Positions 35,893-45,181 of a DNA stretch of 64,000 nt are shown here, one piece after another. The position numbers were made by a program, and so were the translations under genes. The stretch lies in assembly GCF_004339015.1 (NCBI RefSeq), contig NZ_SMFQ01000002.1:435351-499350 (forward strand), given 5' to 3'. Within the stretch, counting starts at the first letter, position 1. Each line of letters opens with the position of its first letter. Source of the DNA: Cocleimonas flava (GTDB lineage Bacteria > Pseudomonadota > Gammaproteobacteria > Thiotrichales > Thiotrichaceae). Under the pieces are notes generated by a model, which searched no databases, was not told the DNA's origin, and was given only the letters and a program-made list of their open reading frames with translations.

Positions 35893-38100
35893 CTGTTTAG
35901 TAAACATAAACAATCTCTACTACCCATCATTACAGGTATCGTTTTAACCATACTTGCTGCTCTTTTTTATTTGAGCGACGATCCAACAAGTATAGATATA
36001 CAACAAAGACTCGAAGCGATTCCCTACGACATCCGCCTAAAGCTCAGCACTCCTATTGAAATAACAGAACTTCCGCCGATAATCATTATCGACATTGACG
36101 AAGCGAGCATAAAAAAAGACGGGCGTTGGCCCTGGGAAAGAAAAAAAATAGGCACACTGGTCAATAAACTGCATGAGAACAATGTTGCAGTTATCGCAAT
36201 GGATGTCGTGCAATCAGAGAAAGAACAAAACCCTCTAGAGAAAGTAAAGATTGCATTAAATCAAACAGGTGAAGAACTACCTGACTGGTATTTAAAGATA
36301 GAAAACAACCTCAACGGGGATAGCTTTTTTGCCGACAGCATTAAAGATAAAGAAGTCGTTTTAGGCTATCCATTTCACAGAAAACTGGTGACTCAATCGG
36401 GAAAACTGGCTAGTTCTGCCATAGTAAGCGACATTGAAAATACGGAAAAACTCACGGCGATTCACATGCTCGGGTATACCGCAAACCTGAATGAGTTTAC
36501 TAACAATTCTGCCGGAAGTGGTTTTTTCAGCATTGCCCCTGATAGAGATGGAACCATTCGAAGAGCCCCGGTAGTGGCTGTCTACAACAACCAGATTTAC
36601 CCTTCTTTAGCGCTGGAAACGGCGCGCATTTATTTACTGGAAGATGAAATAAAACTGCATACTGATTTTGTAGGAAGCGCGCAAACGATCACCCATTTAA
36701 GCATGGGAAAAATGGTTATCAAAACGGATGCTCAAGGACAGATACTCATCCCTTACCTAGGCAAACAAAAACATTTCCCCTATATCCCTGCAAGCGAGAT
36801 CTTGCATAGCAAAAAAACATTTCCCGAGTTAGAAAATGCAATCGCTTTAGTAGGTACATCTGCTGTTGGTTTGTCAGATCTGCGCCCTACTCCAGTTCAA
36901 GCTAGCTTCCCAGGTGTGGAAATTCAGGCAAATATTCTTCATGGTTTATTACATCCGGAAAACATTGCTTATGTGCCAGATTGGGCTGCTGGGGCAACGG
37001 TTATGACGCTTGCTGTCTTGAGTTTATTCATGGCGCTGTTTTATCCATTGCTACAACCCATGGGCTTAGTTATTTCAGGCACAACACTCGTCTTCGTCAT
37101 GTTTGGGTTTAATTACTGGATGTGGTCTTCTCATCACATCAATTTACCGTTGATTATTCCCCTACTCACCGTAATGGCGGTTTCATCGATTCATGTTATC
37201 TACGATTTGATCAAAGAAAACAAAGGTCGGCGACGTATTCACGATATGTTTGGTCAATATGTACCGCTTGAACACATCAACAAGTTGATCGAGTTCCCGC
37301 ACGCGGTAAATACCGATGGCGAAAAAAGAGAAATGACCGTGCTTTTTTCTGATATCAGAGACTTCACAGCACTGTCAGAACCGTTAACAACACGACAATT
37401 GAAAACTTTTCTCAATCAATACCTGACACCTATTACTGAAATCATCTTTAATAACCAGGGCACGATTGATAAATACGTGGGTGACATGGTGATGGCATTT
37501 TGGGGGGCCCCTATTTACCACCCTCAGCATGCTACCAAAGCGGTTATTGCGGCTATGGAAATGCAACAGAAAATCAAGAAAATGCAGAAAACATTTAAGG
37601 ACATGGGAATCAATAATATTGCTGCAGGCATTGGTATTCACACGGGCGAGATGAATGTGGGAGACATGGGGTCCGACTATCGAAGGGCTTATACCGTGTT
37701 AGGAGATGCGGTTAATTTAGGATCACGCCTTGAAGGATTAACCAAATACTATGGCGTTGGGATTTTAGTCAGCGAAGAGACTAAACTACAATGCCCTGAT
37801 ATTGTTTTCCGCTATATCGATAACGTTAGGGTAAAAGGCAAACAGGATTCTATTAAAATCTACGAACCTCTGAAAACGCTAAACCAGTTAACTGAGTTAC
37901 AGAAAACCCAACTAGAAAATCATGAGCAAACCTTTGCTGAGTATTTATCAGGAAAGTGGGAAATAGCCCATGCTGGCTTTCGCCAATTATATGAAACCTC
38001 AAACGATCCGCTTTATCGGGTTTATCTAGAAAGAACCGAAACCATCCTGAAAGAACAACCTACTGACTGGGACCCTATTCATAATCACACTGAAAAGTAA
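35893..38100 (+). CDS. CHASE2-domain class III adenylate cyclase, probable CTG start
   Basis: The first ordinary start (TTG at 35971) would delete the N-terminal transmembrane helix that CHASE2 proteins need. The frame is open upstream to 35857. A CTG at 35893 sits seven bases after GAGGG and restores FSKHKQSLLPIITGIVLTIL as a membrane anchor. The periplasmic CHASE2 domain follows (IIIDIDEASIKKDGRWPWERKKIG), then three helices at about residues 355-435. The cyclase domain has metal aspartates in LFSDIRDF and YVGDMVMAFWGAP, and GDAVNLGSRLEG. These favour cAMP production. It is divergent from the lipoprotein operon, so it may be its sensor. Confidence 0.85.
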   Translation: MFSKHKQSLLPIITGIVLTILAALFYLSDDPTSIDIQQRLEAIPYDIRLKLSTPIEITELPPIIIIDIDEASIKKDGRWPWERKKIGTLVNKLHENNVAVIAMDVVQSEKEQNPLEKVKIALNQTGEELPDWYLKIENNLNGDSFFADSIKDKEVVLGYPFHRKLVTQSGKLASSAIVSDIENTEKLTAIHMLGYTANLNEFTNNSAGSGFFSIAPDRDGTIRRAPVVAVYNNQIYPSLALETARIYLLEDEIKLHTDFVGSAQTITHLSMGKMVIKTDAQGQILIPYLGKQKHFPYIPASEILHSKKTFPELENAIALVGTSAVGLSDLRPTPVQASFPGVEIQANILHGLLHPENIAYVPDWAAGATVMTLAVLSLFMALFYPLLQPMGLVISGTTLVFVMFGFNYWMWSSHHINLPLIIPLLTVMAVSSIHVIYDLIKENKGRRRIHDMFGQYVPLEHINKLIEFPHAVNTDGEKREMTVLFSDIRDFTALSEPLTTRQLKTFLNQYLTPITEIIFNNQGTIDKYVGDMVMAFWGAPIYHPQHATKAVIAAMEMQQKIKKMQKTFKDMGINNIAAGIGIHTGEMNVGDMGSDYRRAYTVLGDAVNLGSRLEGLTKYYGVGILVSEETKLQCPDIVFRYIDNVRVKGKQDSIKIYEPLKTLNQLTELQKTQLENHEQTFAEYLSGKWEIAHAGFRQLYETSNDPLYRVYLERTETILKEQPTDWDPIHNHTEK

Positions 38101-38117
38101 TATAAGAAAGTGCCTAT

Positions 38118-38130
38118 AAGTAGGGGGGTG
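38118..38130 (+). repeat. Dispersed 13-mer AAGTAGGGGGGTG, copy after the adenylate cyclase
   Basis: Exact core 17 bp past the cyclase stop, with AAGAAAGTGCCTAT before it and CCTTA after. Confidence 0.9.
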
Positions 38131-38205
38131 CCTTAGTTGATTCAGTTAGATCAGGAAGCTTAAGCATTTCAATCAAGCACCCCGTATAAACTACAAATCA
38201 TAAAC

Positions 38206-39294
38206 TCATTGAGCGTATGAAACACGATATATAGCGCCAGCCCTATCATCAGATATCAGTATTGAACCATCTTTGAGAACAAGCACATAAGCTGGTCTGC
38301 CCCAGGCTTTTTGACCCTGTAACCAACCCGTTACAAATGGCTCATATTTGGTCACTTTCTCATCTTCGTCACTACCTGTAATCGTTGCCATCATGACTTT
38401 ATAGCCAGATTTTTTACTGCGATTCCATGAACCATGCTCTGCGACAAACAACCTGTTTTTATAAGCTTTTGGAAATTGTTTGCCTGTATAAAAAGCAATA
38501 CCCAATGGCGCTACATGTGCACCCAATGCCTGAATAGGTGGCGTAAACGCTCGACACGATAAATCATTGAATTCAGGATCTGCGATGGTTCCACCGTGAC
38601 AATAAGGGAAACCAAAATGCTCCTGAAATTCATCAACACGATTGATCTCATCAGGGGGAATATCATCGCCCATCATGTCTCTGCCGTTATCACTCAACCA
38701 TAATTTTTTTGATACGGGGTGCCAGGTAAAACCTACGGTATTACGAATACCTCTCGCCTCTACGCGTTCATCCGTACCATCGGCTTTCATACTGCGAATC
38801 ACGGCGTAATCTTTCTTCAAGCACACATTACACGGCGCACCGATGGCCATATATAAGCGGCCATCCGGACCGAAATCCATATATCGCCAACCGTGGTGTG
38901 TTTCAGAAGGTAAATCATCTCGAATTAAAGTAGGAATCGGCGGGTTATCTAATCGAGCCTCAATATCATCCATTCGAAATAGTTTATCTACAGCGCCTAT
39001 GTAGAGTGCTTTGTCTCGAAACGCTAAACCGTTCGGCATGTTTAGATCTTCAGCAATAATATAGCGTTTATTATGCTTAATCGCGTAAACGACACCTTCG
39101 CTTCTTGTGCCCACAAACAAGGTGCCATTAGTACCCAAAACCATGGTTCTCGCATTAGGCACATCACTTTCAAATAACTCTATCTTGAAACCAGCAGGGA
39201 CTTTTAACAAATCAAGATTGGATTTTGCCGCAGCAAATTGATGGATCAAAAGAGCCATTGCAAACAACACAGATTTAACGATTAAACTATTCAT
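38206..39294 (-). CDS. Sorbosone/PQQ-glucose dehydrogenase-like beta-propeller protein
   Basis: A 362-residue exported protein with a signal peptide (about residues 1-23). Its sequence matches the GSDH/sorbosone-dehydrogenase beta-propeller family: LDLLKVPAGFKIELF, WRYMDFGPDGRLYMAIGAPCN, and IRNTVGFTWHPVSKKLWLSDNGRD. The CNVC pair is a possible disulphide. Members oxidise sugars in the periplasm with PQQ, but many have no proved activity. No cytochrome or PQQ gene is adjacent. It is monocistronic. Confidence 0.83.
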   Translation of the reverse strand: MNSLIVKSVLFAMALLIHQFAAAKSNLDLLKVPAGFKIELFESDVPNARTMVLGTNGTLFVGTRSEGVVYAIKHNKRYIIAEDLNMPNGLAFRDKALYIGAVDKLFRMDDIEARLDNPPIPTLIRDDLPSETHHGWRYMDFGPDGRLYMAIGAPCNVCLKKDYAVIRSMKADGTDERVEARGIRNTVGFTWHPVSKKLWLSDNGRDMMGDDIPPDEINRVDEFQEHFGFPYCHGGTIADPEFNDLSCRAFTPPIQALGAHVAPLGIAFYTGKQFPKAYKNRLFVAEHGSWNRSKKSGYKVMMATITGSDEDEKVTKYEPFVTGWLQGQKAWGRPAYVLVLKDGSILISDDRAGAIYRVSYAQ

Positions 39295-39301
39295 AGTTTT
39301 A

Positions 39302-39314
39302 CACCCCCCTACTT
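39302..39314 (-). repeat. Dispersed 13-mer AAGTAGGGGGGTG, copy upstream of the propeller gene
   Basis: Exact core on the minus strand, eight bases upstream of the propeller gene's ATG. GCCCTAT spacer and seven A residues lie at the far side. Confidence 0.9.
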
Positions 39315-39545
39315 ATAGGGCTTTTTTTAATTGTTTGATTCGAAAACATCGTTATTAATATTCAAACTGCATAGGAAAAAGCAAAAACAATACAAACACT
39401 TAAACACGCCATGGATAATTGCATTATTAAAAAATATCCCCAGTATCTATTTAGCGCCAATATTAACGTGAAAGTTCAGTTTTATGTGAACAAACCGCAT
39501 TAAACGAGCAAGTAGAACATTGACTGTTTAAACTATTTTATAGGG

Positions 39546-39558
39546 CACCCCCCTACTT
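39546..39558 (-). repeat. Dispersed 13-mer AAGTAGGGGGGTG, copy upstream of hisB
   Basis: Exact core on the minus strand with GGCCCCA spacer and a short A-run. It lies 78 bp before the hisB start. Confidence 0.88.
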
Positions 39559-39636
39559 TGGGGCCTATTTCTTTTCTATTTCTACAGGTTACATCGCGTC
39601 ACAATATGGTATTATCCGCCACCTAAACAACCGAAA

Positions 39637-40239
39637 ATGATAAACATGACCGAACGTACAGCCACTATCACACGTGATACTTTTGAAACACAGATTACCG
39701 TCAATATAAATTTAGACGGCACGGGAAAAGCGCGCTTCAAAACCGAAGTACCTTTCCTTGAACACATGATGCACCAGATAGCGTTGCACGGCATGATCGA
39801 TATTGAAATCGAAGCCAACGGTGATCTGCACATAGATGCGCATCACACGGTTGAAGATATCGGTATCTCACTGGGTCAGGCATTTGCAAAAGCGATTGGC
39901 GATAAAAAAGGCATCCGTCGTTACGGTCACGCTTATGTACCACTTGATGAGTCACTATCTCGCGTAGTGATTGATTTTTCTGGTCGTCCACATTTGGAAG
40001 ATACCGTCGATTACAAACGCCCAATGCTAGGAAATTTCGATACCGATCTATTCCACGAGTTTTTCCAAGGCTTTGTAAACCACGCTTTAGTCAGCTTACA
40101 CCTGGATAATATCCGCGGTCGTAACGCACACCATATTGCTGAGACTATATTCAAAGCATTTGGACGCGCATTGCGCATGGCTGTTGAAAGAGATGAGCGT
40201 TCTGCGAACGCAATACCATCAACGAAAGGTTCTCTATAA
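39637..40239 (+). CDS. hisB: Imidazoleglycerol-phosphate dehydratase
   Basis: HisB performs the sixth step of histidine synthesis. The protein is the dehydratase alone (200 residues), without the phosphatase domain fused in E. coli. Metal-ligand histidines are visible in [28 protein letters not shown] and [19 protein letters not shown] second ATG at 39646 ([11 protein letters not shown]) is the likelier start by family comparison. It is first in hisB-H-A-F-E. Confidence 0.96.
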   Translation: MINMTERTATITRDTFETQITVNINLDGTGKARFKTEVPFLEHMMHQIALHGMIDIEIEANGDLHIDAHHTVEDIGISLGQAFAKAIGDKKGIRRYGHAYVPLDESLSRVVIDFSGRPHLEDTVDYKRPMLGNFDTDLFHEFFQGFVNHALVSLHLDNIRGRNAHHIAETIFKAFGRALRMAVERDERSANAIPSTKGSL

Positions 40240-40281
40240 ACTTTTTCAAATGTTGTCTTATTTAAAACTAAATTGCCCAAA

Positions 40282-40379
40282 TTGCTCTTTATATTCACTC
40301 AAGAGCAAGGCGAAGACGCGGAGTTTGCAAGCGCAAACGAGCATCGACAACGCAGTTATTGGGTGGATAGAAAGAGCAA
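40282..40379. other. Structured element between hisB and hisH
   Basis: The 157-bp gap interrupts the otherwise tight his operon. TTGCTCTT (40282-40289) can pair with AAGAGCAA at 40301 and also with the copy in AAAGAGCAA at 40371-40379, and GTTTGC/GCAAAC form another small hairpin at 40323-40338. The segment is more GC-rich than its surroundings. It looks like a small non-autonomous repeat or a folded intercistronic RNA; no transposase is present and no second copy was seen here. Confidence 0.5.
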
Positions 40380-40396
40380 GGTGGGTGATTTAAAAG

Positions 40397-41038
40397 ATGA
40401 TTGCGGTTATAGATTACAGCATGGGCAACTTACACTCCGTGCACAAAGCCCTTCAACACGTTACCAATGAAACGGTTGAGATAACATCTTCTCCTGATGT
40501 CATCAACAAAGCGGATCACATCGTATTCCCTGGTCAGGGTGCTGCTCGTGATTGCATGAGTGAATTACACAAGCGTGAACTCGTCGATGTGGTTAAACAA
40601 GTCGCTATTAGCAAACCTTTTCTAGGCGTTTGCATGGGCATGCAAGTGCTGATGGAGCATAGTTCAGAAGGCGGTGGGGTCGACTGTATCGGTCTTTATG
40701 AAGGCAAAGTTTTGTACTTTCAAGACCACATTGGCGCGACAGACGAGAATGGTGAGCGACTAAAAATCCCACAAATGGGCTGGAATAAAGTCTCGCATAC
40801 TCAACAACATCCACTGTGGAATGGCATCAAAGAAAACTCTCGTTTTTACTTTGTGCATAGCTACTTTATTGCACCAGAAGATAAATCAATTATCGCTGGT
40901 GAGACTGATTACGGTATTACCTATCCATCTGCTATTGCAAAAGATAATGTCTTTGCGATTCAGGCACACCCTGAAAAAAGTGCGGATGATGGCTTACAAC
41001 TTTTGAAAAACTTTACCCAATGGGATGGAAACGTTTAG
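40397..41038 (+). CDS. hisH: Imidazole glycerol phosphate synthase, glutaminase subunit
   Basis: HisH supplies ammonia from glutamine to HisF. The 213-residue protein opens MIAVIDYSMGNLHSV and has the nucleophile cysteine in PFLGVCMGMQVLMEHS and the His-Glu pair in AIQAHPEKSADDG. It ends directly at the hisA start. Confidence 0.97.
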   Translation: MIAVIDYSMGNLHSVHKALQHVTNETVEITSSPDVINKADHIVFPGQGAARDCMSELHKRELVDVVKQVAISKPFLGVCMGMQVLMEHSSEGGGVDCIGLYEGKVLYFQDHIGATDENGERLKIPQMGWNKVSHTQQHPLWNGIKENSRFYFVHSYFIAPEDKSIIAGETDYGITYPSAIAKDNVFAIQAHPEKSADDGLQLLKNFTQWDGNV

Positions 41039-41785
41039 ATGTTATTACTACCTGCGATTGATCTTAAAGACGGGCAATGCGTACGCCTAAAACAAGGCCG
41101 CATGGAAGATACCACCGTATTCTCTGATAGCCCTGTTGATACAGCTACACGTTGGGTTGAAGCTGGCGCAAAACGTTTACACTTGGTTGATCTGAATGGT
41201 GCATTTGATGGCGTACCGGTAAACAATTCTGCTGTCGAAGCAATTGCGAAGAAATTCCCTGATTTGCCGATTCAAATCGGTGGTGGCATACGTGACGCTA
41301 AAACGGTTCAGGCTTATCTTGATGCCGGAGTAACTTACTGCATTATTGGTACTAAAGCGGTTGAAGACCCTGAGTTTGTAAAAGACCTTTGCAAGCAATT
41401 CCCTGGGCATATTATTGTCGGTATCGATGCTAAAAATGGCATGGTAGCAACAGATGGTTGGGATAAAGTTTCTACCGTTTCAGCGATTGATCTTGCAAAA
41501 CAGTTCGAAGAAGCTGGTGTAGTCGCGATTGTTTATACCGACATTTCACGCGATGGCATGATGACTGGCGTCAACGTCGAAGCCACGAAAGAACTCGCTG
41601 AAAGCATCAATATTCCTGTTATCGCTTCTGGTGGCGTTACCAATATGGACGATATTATCGCACTGTGTAATGTCGAAGCTTCAGGAATCACCGGTACAAT
41701 TCTTGGTCGTTCGATTTACGAAGGTACGATCGACCTTGCCAAAGCGCATGAGTTCGTAGACACATTTGCTGAGAGAATGGCATAA
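41039..41785 (+). CDS. hisA: ProFAR isomerase
   Basis: HisA is a TIM-barrel isomerase of histidine synthesis, 248 residues. [17 protein letters not shown] carries the first catalytic aspartate, [12 protein letters not shown] the second, and IPVIASGGV the phosphate loop. It starts immediately after hisH and is followed one base later by hisF. Confidence 0.97.
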   Translation: MLLLPAIDLKDGQCVRLKQGRMEDTTVFSDSPVDTATRWVEAGAKRLHLVDLNGAFDGVPVNNSAVEAIAKKFPDLPIQIGGGIRDAKTVQAYLDAGVTYCIIGTKAVEDPEFVKDLCKQFPGHIIVGIDAKNGMVATDGWDKVSTVSAIDLAKQFEEAGVVAIVYTDISRDGMMTGVNVEATKELAESINIPVIASGGVTNMDDIIALCNVEASGITGTILGRSIYEGTIDLAKAHEFVDTFAERMA

Positions 41786-41786
41786 C

Positions 41787-42560
41787 ATGGGATTAGCAAA
41801 ACGCATTATCCCTTGTCTCGACGTTGATAATGGACGCGTCGTGAAAGGTGTTAACTTCGTCGATATCCGCGATGCAGGCGATCCAGTTGAAGTTGCCGCA
41901 CGCTATAATCGTGAAGGCGCAGATGAAATTACTTTTCTGGACATAACTGCAAGCTCTGATGACCGTGAAACAACTGTCCACATGGTTGAAGCGATTGCAT
42001 CCGAAGTGTTTATACCTCTGACTGTTGGCGGCGGTATTCGCAAGGTAGAAGATGTTCGCACGATGCTAAACGCAGGCGCGGATAAAGTAGCAATTAACAC
42101 CGCTGCTATTCACAACCCAGAATTAGTTAGACAAGCCGCAGAATATTACGGCTCTCAATGCATTGTTGTTGCTATTGATGCAAAAAAAGTCAGCAAAGAA
42201 GGCGAACCTGATAAGTGGGATATATTCACTCACGGTGGCCGCAACGACACAGGTATCGATGCCGTTGAATGGGCAAAAAAAATGGCAGACTATGGTGCTG
42301 GCGAACTGCTTGTCACCAGCATGGATAAAGATGGCACAAAATCAGGTTTTAACCTACCTTTAACAAAAGCGATTGTAGATGCTGTTAATATCCCTGTTAT
42401 CGCTTCTGGCGGTGTAGGTAATCTTCAGCATTTAGCCGATGGCGTGACCATCGCTGGCGCTGATGCAGTTTTAGCGGCAAGTATTTTTCACTTTAATGAA
42501 TACACCGTTGGTGAAGCCAAACAATTTATGCAGGATCAAGGCATTGAAATGCGCATTTAA
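41787..42560 (+). CDS. hisF: Imidazole glycerol phosphate synthase, cyclase subunit
   Basis: HisF closes the imidazole ring using ammonia from HisH. The start at 41787 ([21 protein letters not shown]) fits the family; an upstream in-frame codon would overlap hisA. Catalytic aspartates are in PCLDVD and [12 protein letters not shown], and phosphate loops are GGGIR and ASGGVGN. Length is 257 residues. Confidence 0.97.
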   Translation: MGLAKRIIPCLDVDNGRVVKGVNFVDIRDAGDPVEVAARYNREGADEITFLDITASSDDRETTVHMVEAIASEVFIPLTVGGGIRKVEDVRTMLNAGADKVAINTAAIHNPELVRQAAEYYGSQCIVVAIDAKKVSKEGEPDKWDIFTHGGRNDTGIDAVEWAKKMADYGAGELLVTSMDKDGTKSGFNLPLTKAIVDAVNIPVIASGGVGNLQHLADGVTIAGADAVLAASIFHFNEYTVGEAKQFMQDQGIEMRI

Positions 42561-42569
42561 GGACATATT

Positions 42570-42911
42570 ATGAATAAGAGTATGAGTAATAATACGCTTA
42601 GAGACGTTGCAGATGTTCTTGAGGCTCGCAAATCGGCTGAACCTGACAGTTCATACGTAGCAAAATTGTATGACAAAGGACTGGATGCGATTCTTAAAAA
42701 GGTAGGCGAAGAAGCGACTGAAGTCGTGATGGCTGCTAAAGATACTGAAAACGGAAAAAGCCCAGATAAAATAGTCTACGAAGTTGCTGACTTATGGTTT
42801 CATACCCTAGTATTATTAGCACAACAAAATCTACATCCAGATGATGTTTTAAAAGAATTAGAACGTCGATTTGGAACATCTGGTCTAGTCGAAAAAGCAA
42901 GTCGACAGTAA
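42570..42911 (+). CDS. hisE: Phosphoribosyl-ATP pyrophosphatase
   Basis: HisE hydrolyses phosphoribosyl-ATP early in histidine synthesis. This 113-residue protein is the stand-alone form, with the helical nucleotide-pyrophosphatase motif [15 protein letters not shown] and [15 protein letters not shown]. The cyclohydrolase hisI, which often precedes hisE in this gene order, is not between hisF and hisE. MSNNTL five codons in is an alternative start. Confidence 0.95.
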   Translation: MNKSMSNNTLRDVADVLEARKSAEPDSSYVAKLYDKGLDAILKKVGEEATEVVMAAKDTENGKSPDKIVYEVADLWFHTLVLLAQQNLHPDDVLKELERRFGTSGLVEKASRQ

Positions 42912-42997
42912 ACGCACCAGATAAAAGCATTAAATTAAAAGTCTCTAACTTAGAGATGTTAGCGGTACATTAAAGAATCACAGAAGAGAGGAATAGT

Positions 42998-43249
42998 ATG
43001 TTATACGGATTTGGATTAGGCGGAATAAGCCCATGGTCACTATTAATTATCTTAGTAATCGTAGTGGTTATATTCGGCACAAAGCGCCTACGCAATGCGG
43101 GTGGTGATTTAGGCGGAGCGGTTAAAAACTTTAAAGACTCTATGAAAAGTGGCGCAGATAGCGTGAATGCCAAGAAAGAATCGATTGAAGATGCTGCTGA
43201 CGATGTTATCGACGCGACTTCAAAAGTTAAAGACACCACTAAGTCATAA
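42998..43249 (+). CDS. tatA: Twin-arginine translocase subunit TatA
   Basis: An 83-residue protein: one N-terminal membrane helix ([19 protein letters not shown]), the hinge [14 protein letters not shown] and a charged amphipathic tail. TatA oligomerises to form the transport pore for folded proteins. It is first of tatABC, 86 bp after hisE. Confidence 0.95.
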   Translation: MLYGFGLGGISPWSLLIILVIVVVIFGTKRLRNAGGDLGGAVKNFKDSMKSGADSVNAKKESIEDAADDVIDATSKVKDTTKS

Positions 43250-43291
43250 GTTTTTCACAATTTTAGACTAACCCCTTTCGAGTAGTTTTTA

Positions 43292-43627
43292 ATGTTTGAT
43301 TCTGGCTTTCTGGAAATGCTTGTCATTGGCGTGATTGCACTGCTAGTGGTAGGCCCTGAACGATTACCTGGCCTTGCTTCAAAGGTAGGTAAATTTGTTG
43401 GTAAAATGAAGGCATTTATTGCGAATACACGCGAAGATATCGAAAAAGAAATTCGCGCAGATGAAATGCAATCCATGCTTGCCCAACAGAAAGAAGAAAT
43501 CAGTGAATTACGTGACATGATGAAAAACACCGGCAACGAAGTTTCTAGTGAAGTTAATGAGGCTGCGGAAATGCTCGGTGATAGCATCAATGAAGCCGAA
43601 AAAGCTTCCTCAGCAAGTAGTAAATAG
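43292..43627 (+). CDS. tatB: Twin-arginine translocase subunit TatB
   Basis: A 111-residue protein opening MFDSGFLEMLVIGVIALLVVGPERLPG, the classical TatB helix and hinge. A long charged helical tail follows. TatB receives signal peptides together with TatC. It is 42 bp after tatA and 5 bp before tatC. Confidence 0.95.
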   Translation: MFDSGFLEMLVIGVIALLVVGPERLPGLASKVGKFVGKMKAFIANTREDIEKEIRADEMQSMLAQQKEEISELRDMMKNTGNEVSSEVNEAAEMLGDSINEAEKASSASSK

Positions 43628-43632
43628 ACAGT

Positions 43633-44946
43633 ATGAGCGATAGTAAAACTTCGGCCAGTGAACTGCCAACAACCGCTACGGGTGGTTTTCTTTCTCATCT
43701 TATCGAAATGCGAGACCGCCTACTAAGAGCGGTTATCGTTATCTTTGTTGCCTTTGTTTGTCTATTTCCCTTCGCTAAAAATATCTATAACTGGCTAGCA
43801 GCTCCACTGGTTGATCAAGGCCAGGAAATGTTAATCATTGGCCCTGTCGCGCCATTTCTTATTCCCATGAAGCTAACCTTGATGGTGGCTTTTTTAATTG
43901 CCCTGCCTTACCTGTTTTACCAGCTATGGTCGTTTGTTGCGCCAGGCTTGTATAAGCACGAGAAACGCTTAATTTATCCACTAATTGCTTCGAGTATTTT
44001 CCTCTTCTATCTCGGCATAGCTTTTGTATATTACATTCTGCTACCGATGATGTTTAAGATCATTCCGCAATTTGCACCTGAAGTGGCCGTCTTTAGCCCG
44101 GATATCGCGCAGTATCTCGATTTTACCATCATGATGTTTATGGCATTTGGCTTTGGTTTTGAAATGCCAATCGCCACGATATTACTGATCAGCACAGGTA
44201 TGACAACCGCTGAAGATTTAAAGAAAAAGCGCCCGTATGTCATCGTTGGTGCTTTTGTTGTAGGCATGTTGTTAACGCCTCCTGATGTAATCTCGCAAAT
44301 TATGTTAGCCATTCCAATGTGGTTATTGTTTGAATTGGGCATCATTTTTAGCGGCTTCTTTAAAACACGAATCGAAGAAGCGAGCGAAGCCAAAGATAAC
44401 ATCAATGCTGAAAAAGAGGCTGCCGAGAAAACTGCCGCTTCTGCAGCAGCAGGCACCGCCGCGATTAGTGCGGATAAACTCTGGGAAGATGATGATAATT
44501 ATTATTATGAAGAGTTTGATGAAGACGATTCTGACAACACTATTCATAATGATGAAAATAATGAGACAGGGCTTAACGAATATACTGATGATGATGCTTT
44601 CGATATGTCCAGCCCATCTGATGCTGTAGACGAGTCTAAAGATACTGATAATAAAGATAACGAAGATTCTCTGCCTGAAGGTAGTGGCGAAATAAGTGAG
44701 TCAGAAGAAGCTGAAAAATTCTATGGCACTGACGTGGTAGAAGATTTTGAAGAGCTTACCGACGACGAAATGGAAGCTGAACTGGATCGTATTGAAGCAG
44801 ACGAAGAAGACATTACTGATCAAAGCAGTGATGAGACTAATGATGATAAGACTGAAGATAATTCAGATACTGACATCGACGATACTGCTAAAGATGATAC
44901 AAAAGAAAACGCTCCTACTAAAAAGAATGAAGACTCAAAAGATTAA
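43633..44946 (+). CDS. tatC: Twin-arginine translocase subunit TatC with long acidic tail
   Basis: Residues 1-245 are an ordinary TatC with six helices: GGFLSHLIEMRDRLLRA at the N-terminus, GLYKHEKRLIYPL, and TPPDVISQIMLAIPMWLLFE. Family members normally end about here. This one continues for about 190 residues: first an Ala/Glu/Lys-rich stretch, then a strongly acidic Asp/Glu/Asn/Ser region that would lie in the cytoplasm. The tail may be a disordered docking segment or a relic; its frame is open and uninterrupted. A 13-bp hairpin covers the stop codon. Confidence 0.93.
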   Translation: MSDSKTSASELPTTATGGFLSHLIEMRDRLLRAVIVIFVAFVCLFPFAKNIYNWLAAPLVDQGQEMLIIGPVAPFLIPMKLTLMVAFLIALPYLFYQLWSFVAPGLYKHEKRLIYPLIASSIFLFYLGIAFVYYILLPMMFKIIPQFAPEVAVFSPDIAQYLDFTIMMFMAFGFGFEMPIATILLISTGMTTAEDLKKKRPYVIVGAFVVGMLLTPPDVISQIMLAIPMWLLFELGIIFSGFFKTRIEEASEAKDNINAEKEAAEKTAASAAAGTAAISADKLWEDDDNYYYEEFDEDDSDNTIHNDENNETGLNEYTDDDAFDMSSPSDAVDESKDTDNKDNEDSLPEGSGEISESEEAEKFYGTDVVEDFEELTDDEMEAELDRIEADEEDITDQSSDETNDDKTEDNSDTDIDDTAKDDTKENAPTKKNEDSKD

Positions 44947-44962
44947 GAATAATCTTTTGAGT
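44933..44962 (+). other. 13-bp hairpin spanning the tatC stop codon
   Basis: ACTCAAAAGATTA and TAATCTTTTGAGT pair perfectly around an AGAA loop. The tatC TAA is at 44944-44946. No U-run follows, so this is more likely an mRNA 3'-end stabiliser or rho-linked end than an intrinsic terminator. Confidence 0.6.
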
Positions 44963-45181
44963 GCTAAATAAATCTAATAAAAACAAAGCTTTGATAAATA
45001 TCAAACCTCATCTTTAGACTGAATTACAATGAACTATTCAGTTTTTTCATGCTACTATTATTATACCTATGAATATTTAATGATAGTTTCATGAGTCGTG
45101 GAATAGCGGCCACAGCTCTCATCTATCCCTCTAAATATTTATAGTTTATTGTTTTTAAAGAATCACGAAGGGGAGCATCCT

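Larger units (their letters stand above)
39295..39636. other. Intergenic region with two 13-mer copies and the hisB promoter
   Basis: This 342-bp gap holds two copies of the dispersed 13-mer, at 39302 and 39546. TTGACT at 39519 is a possible -35 element for hisB, without a convincing -10 at standard spacing. I see no histidine-rich leader peptide or attenuator, no tRNA and no other open frame. Confidence 0.5.

Noticed and set aside
37500-37525. GGGGGGCCCC run in the adenylate cyclase gene as another motif copy
   Set aside because: Only the G-run matches; AAGTA before it and TG after it are absent, and it encodes the conserved AFWGAP motif.
39295-39636. Histidine attenuator before hisB
   Set aside because: No short frame with consecutive His codons and no paired terminator/antiterminator arms were seen.
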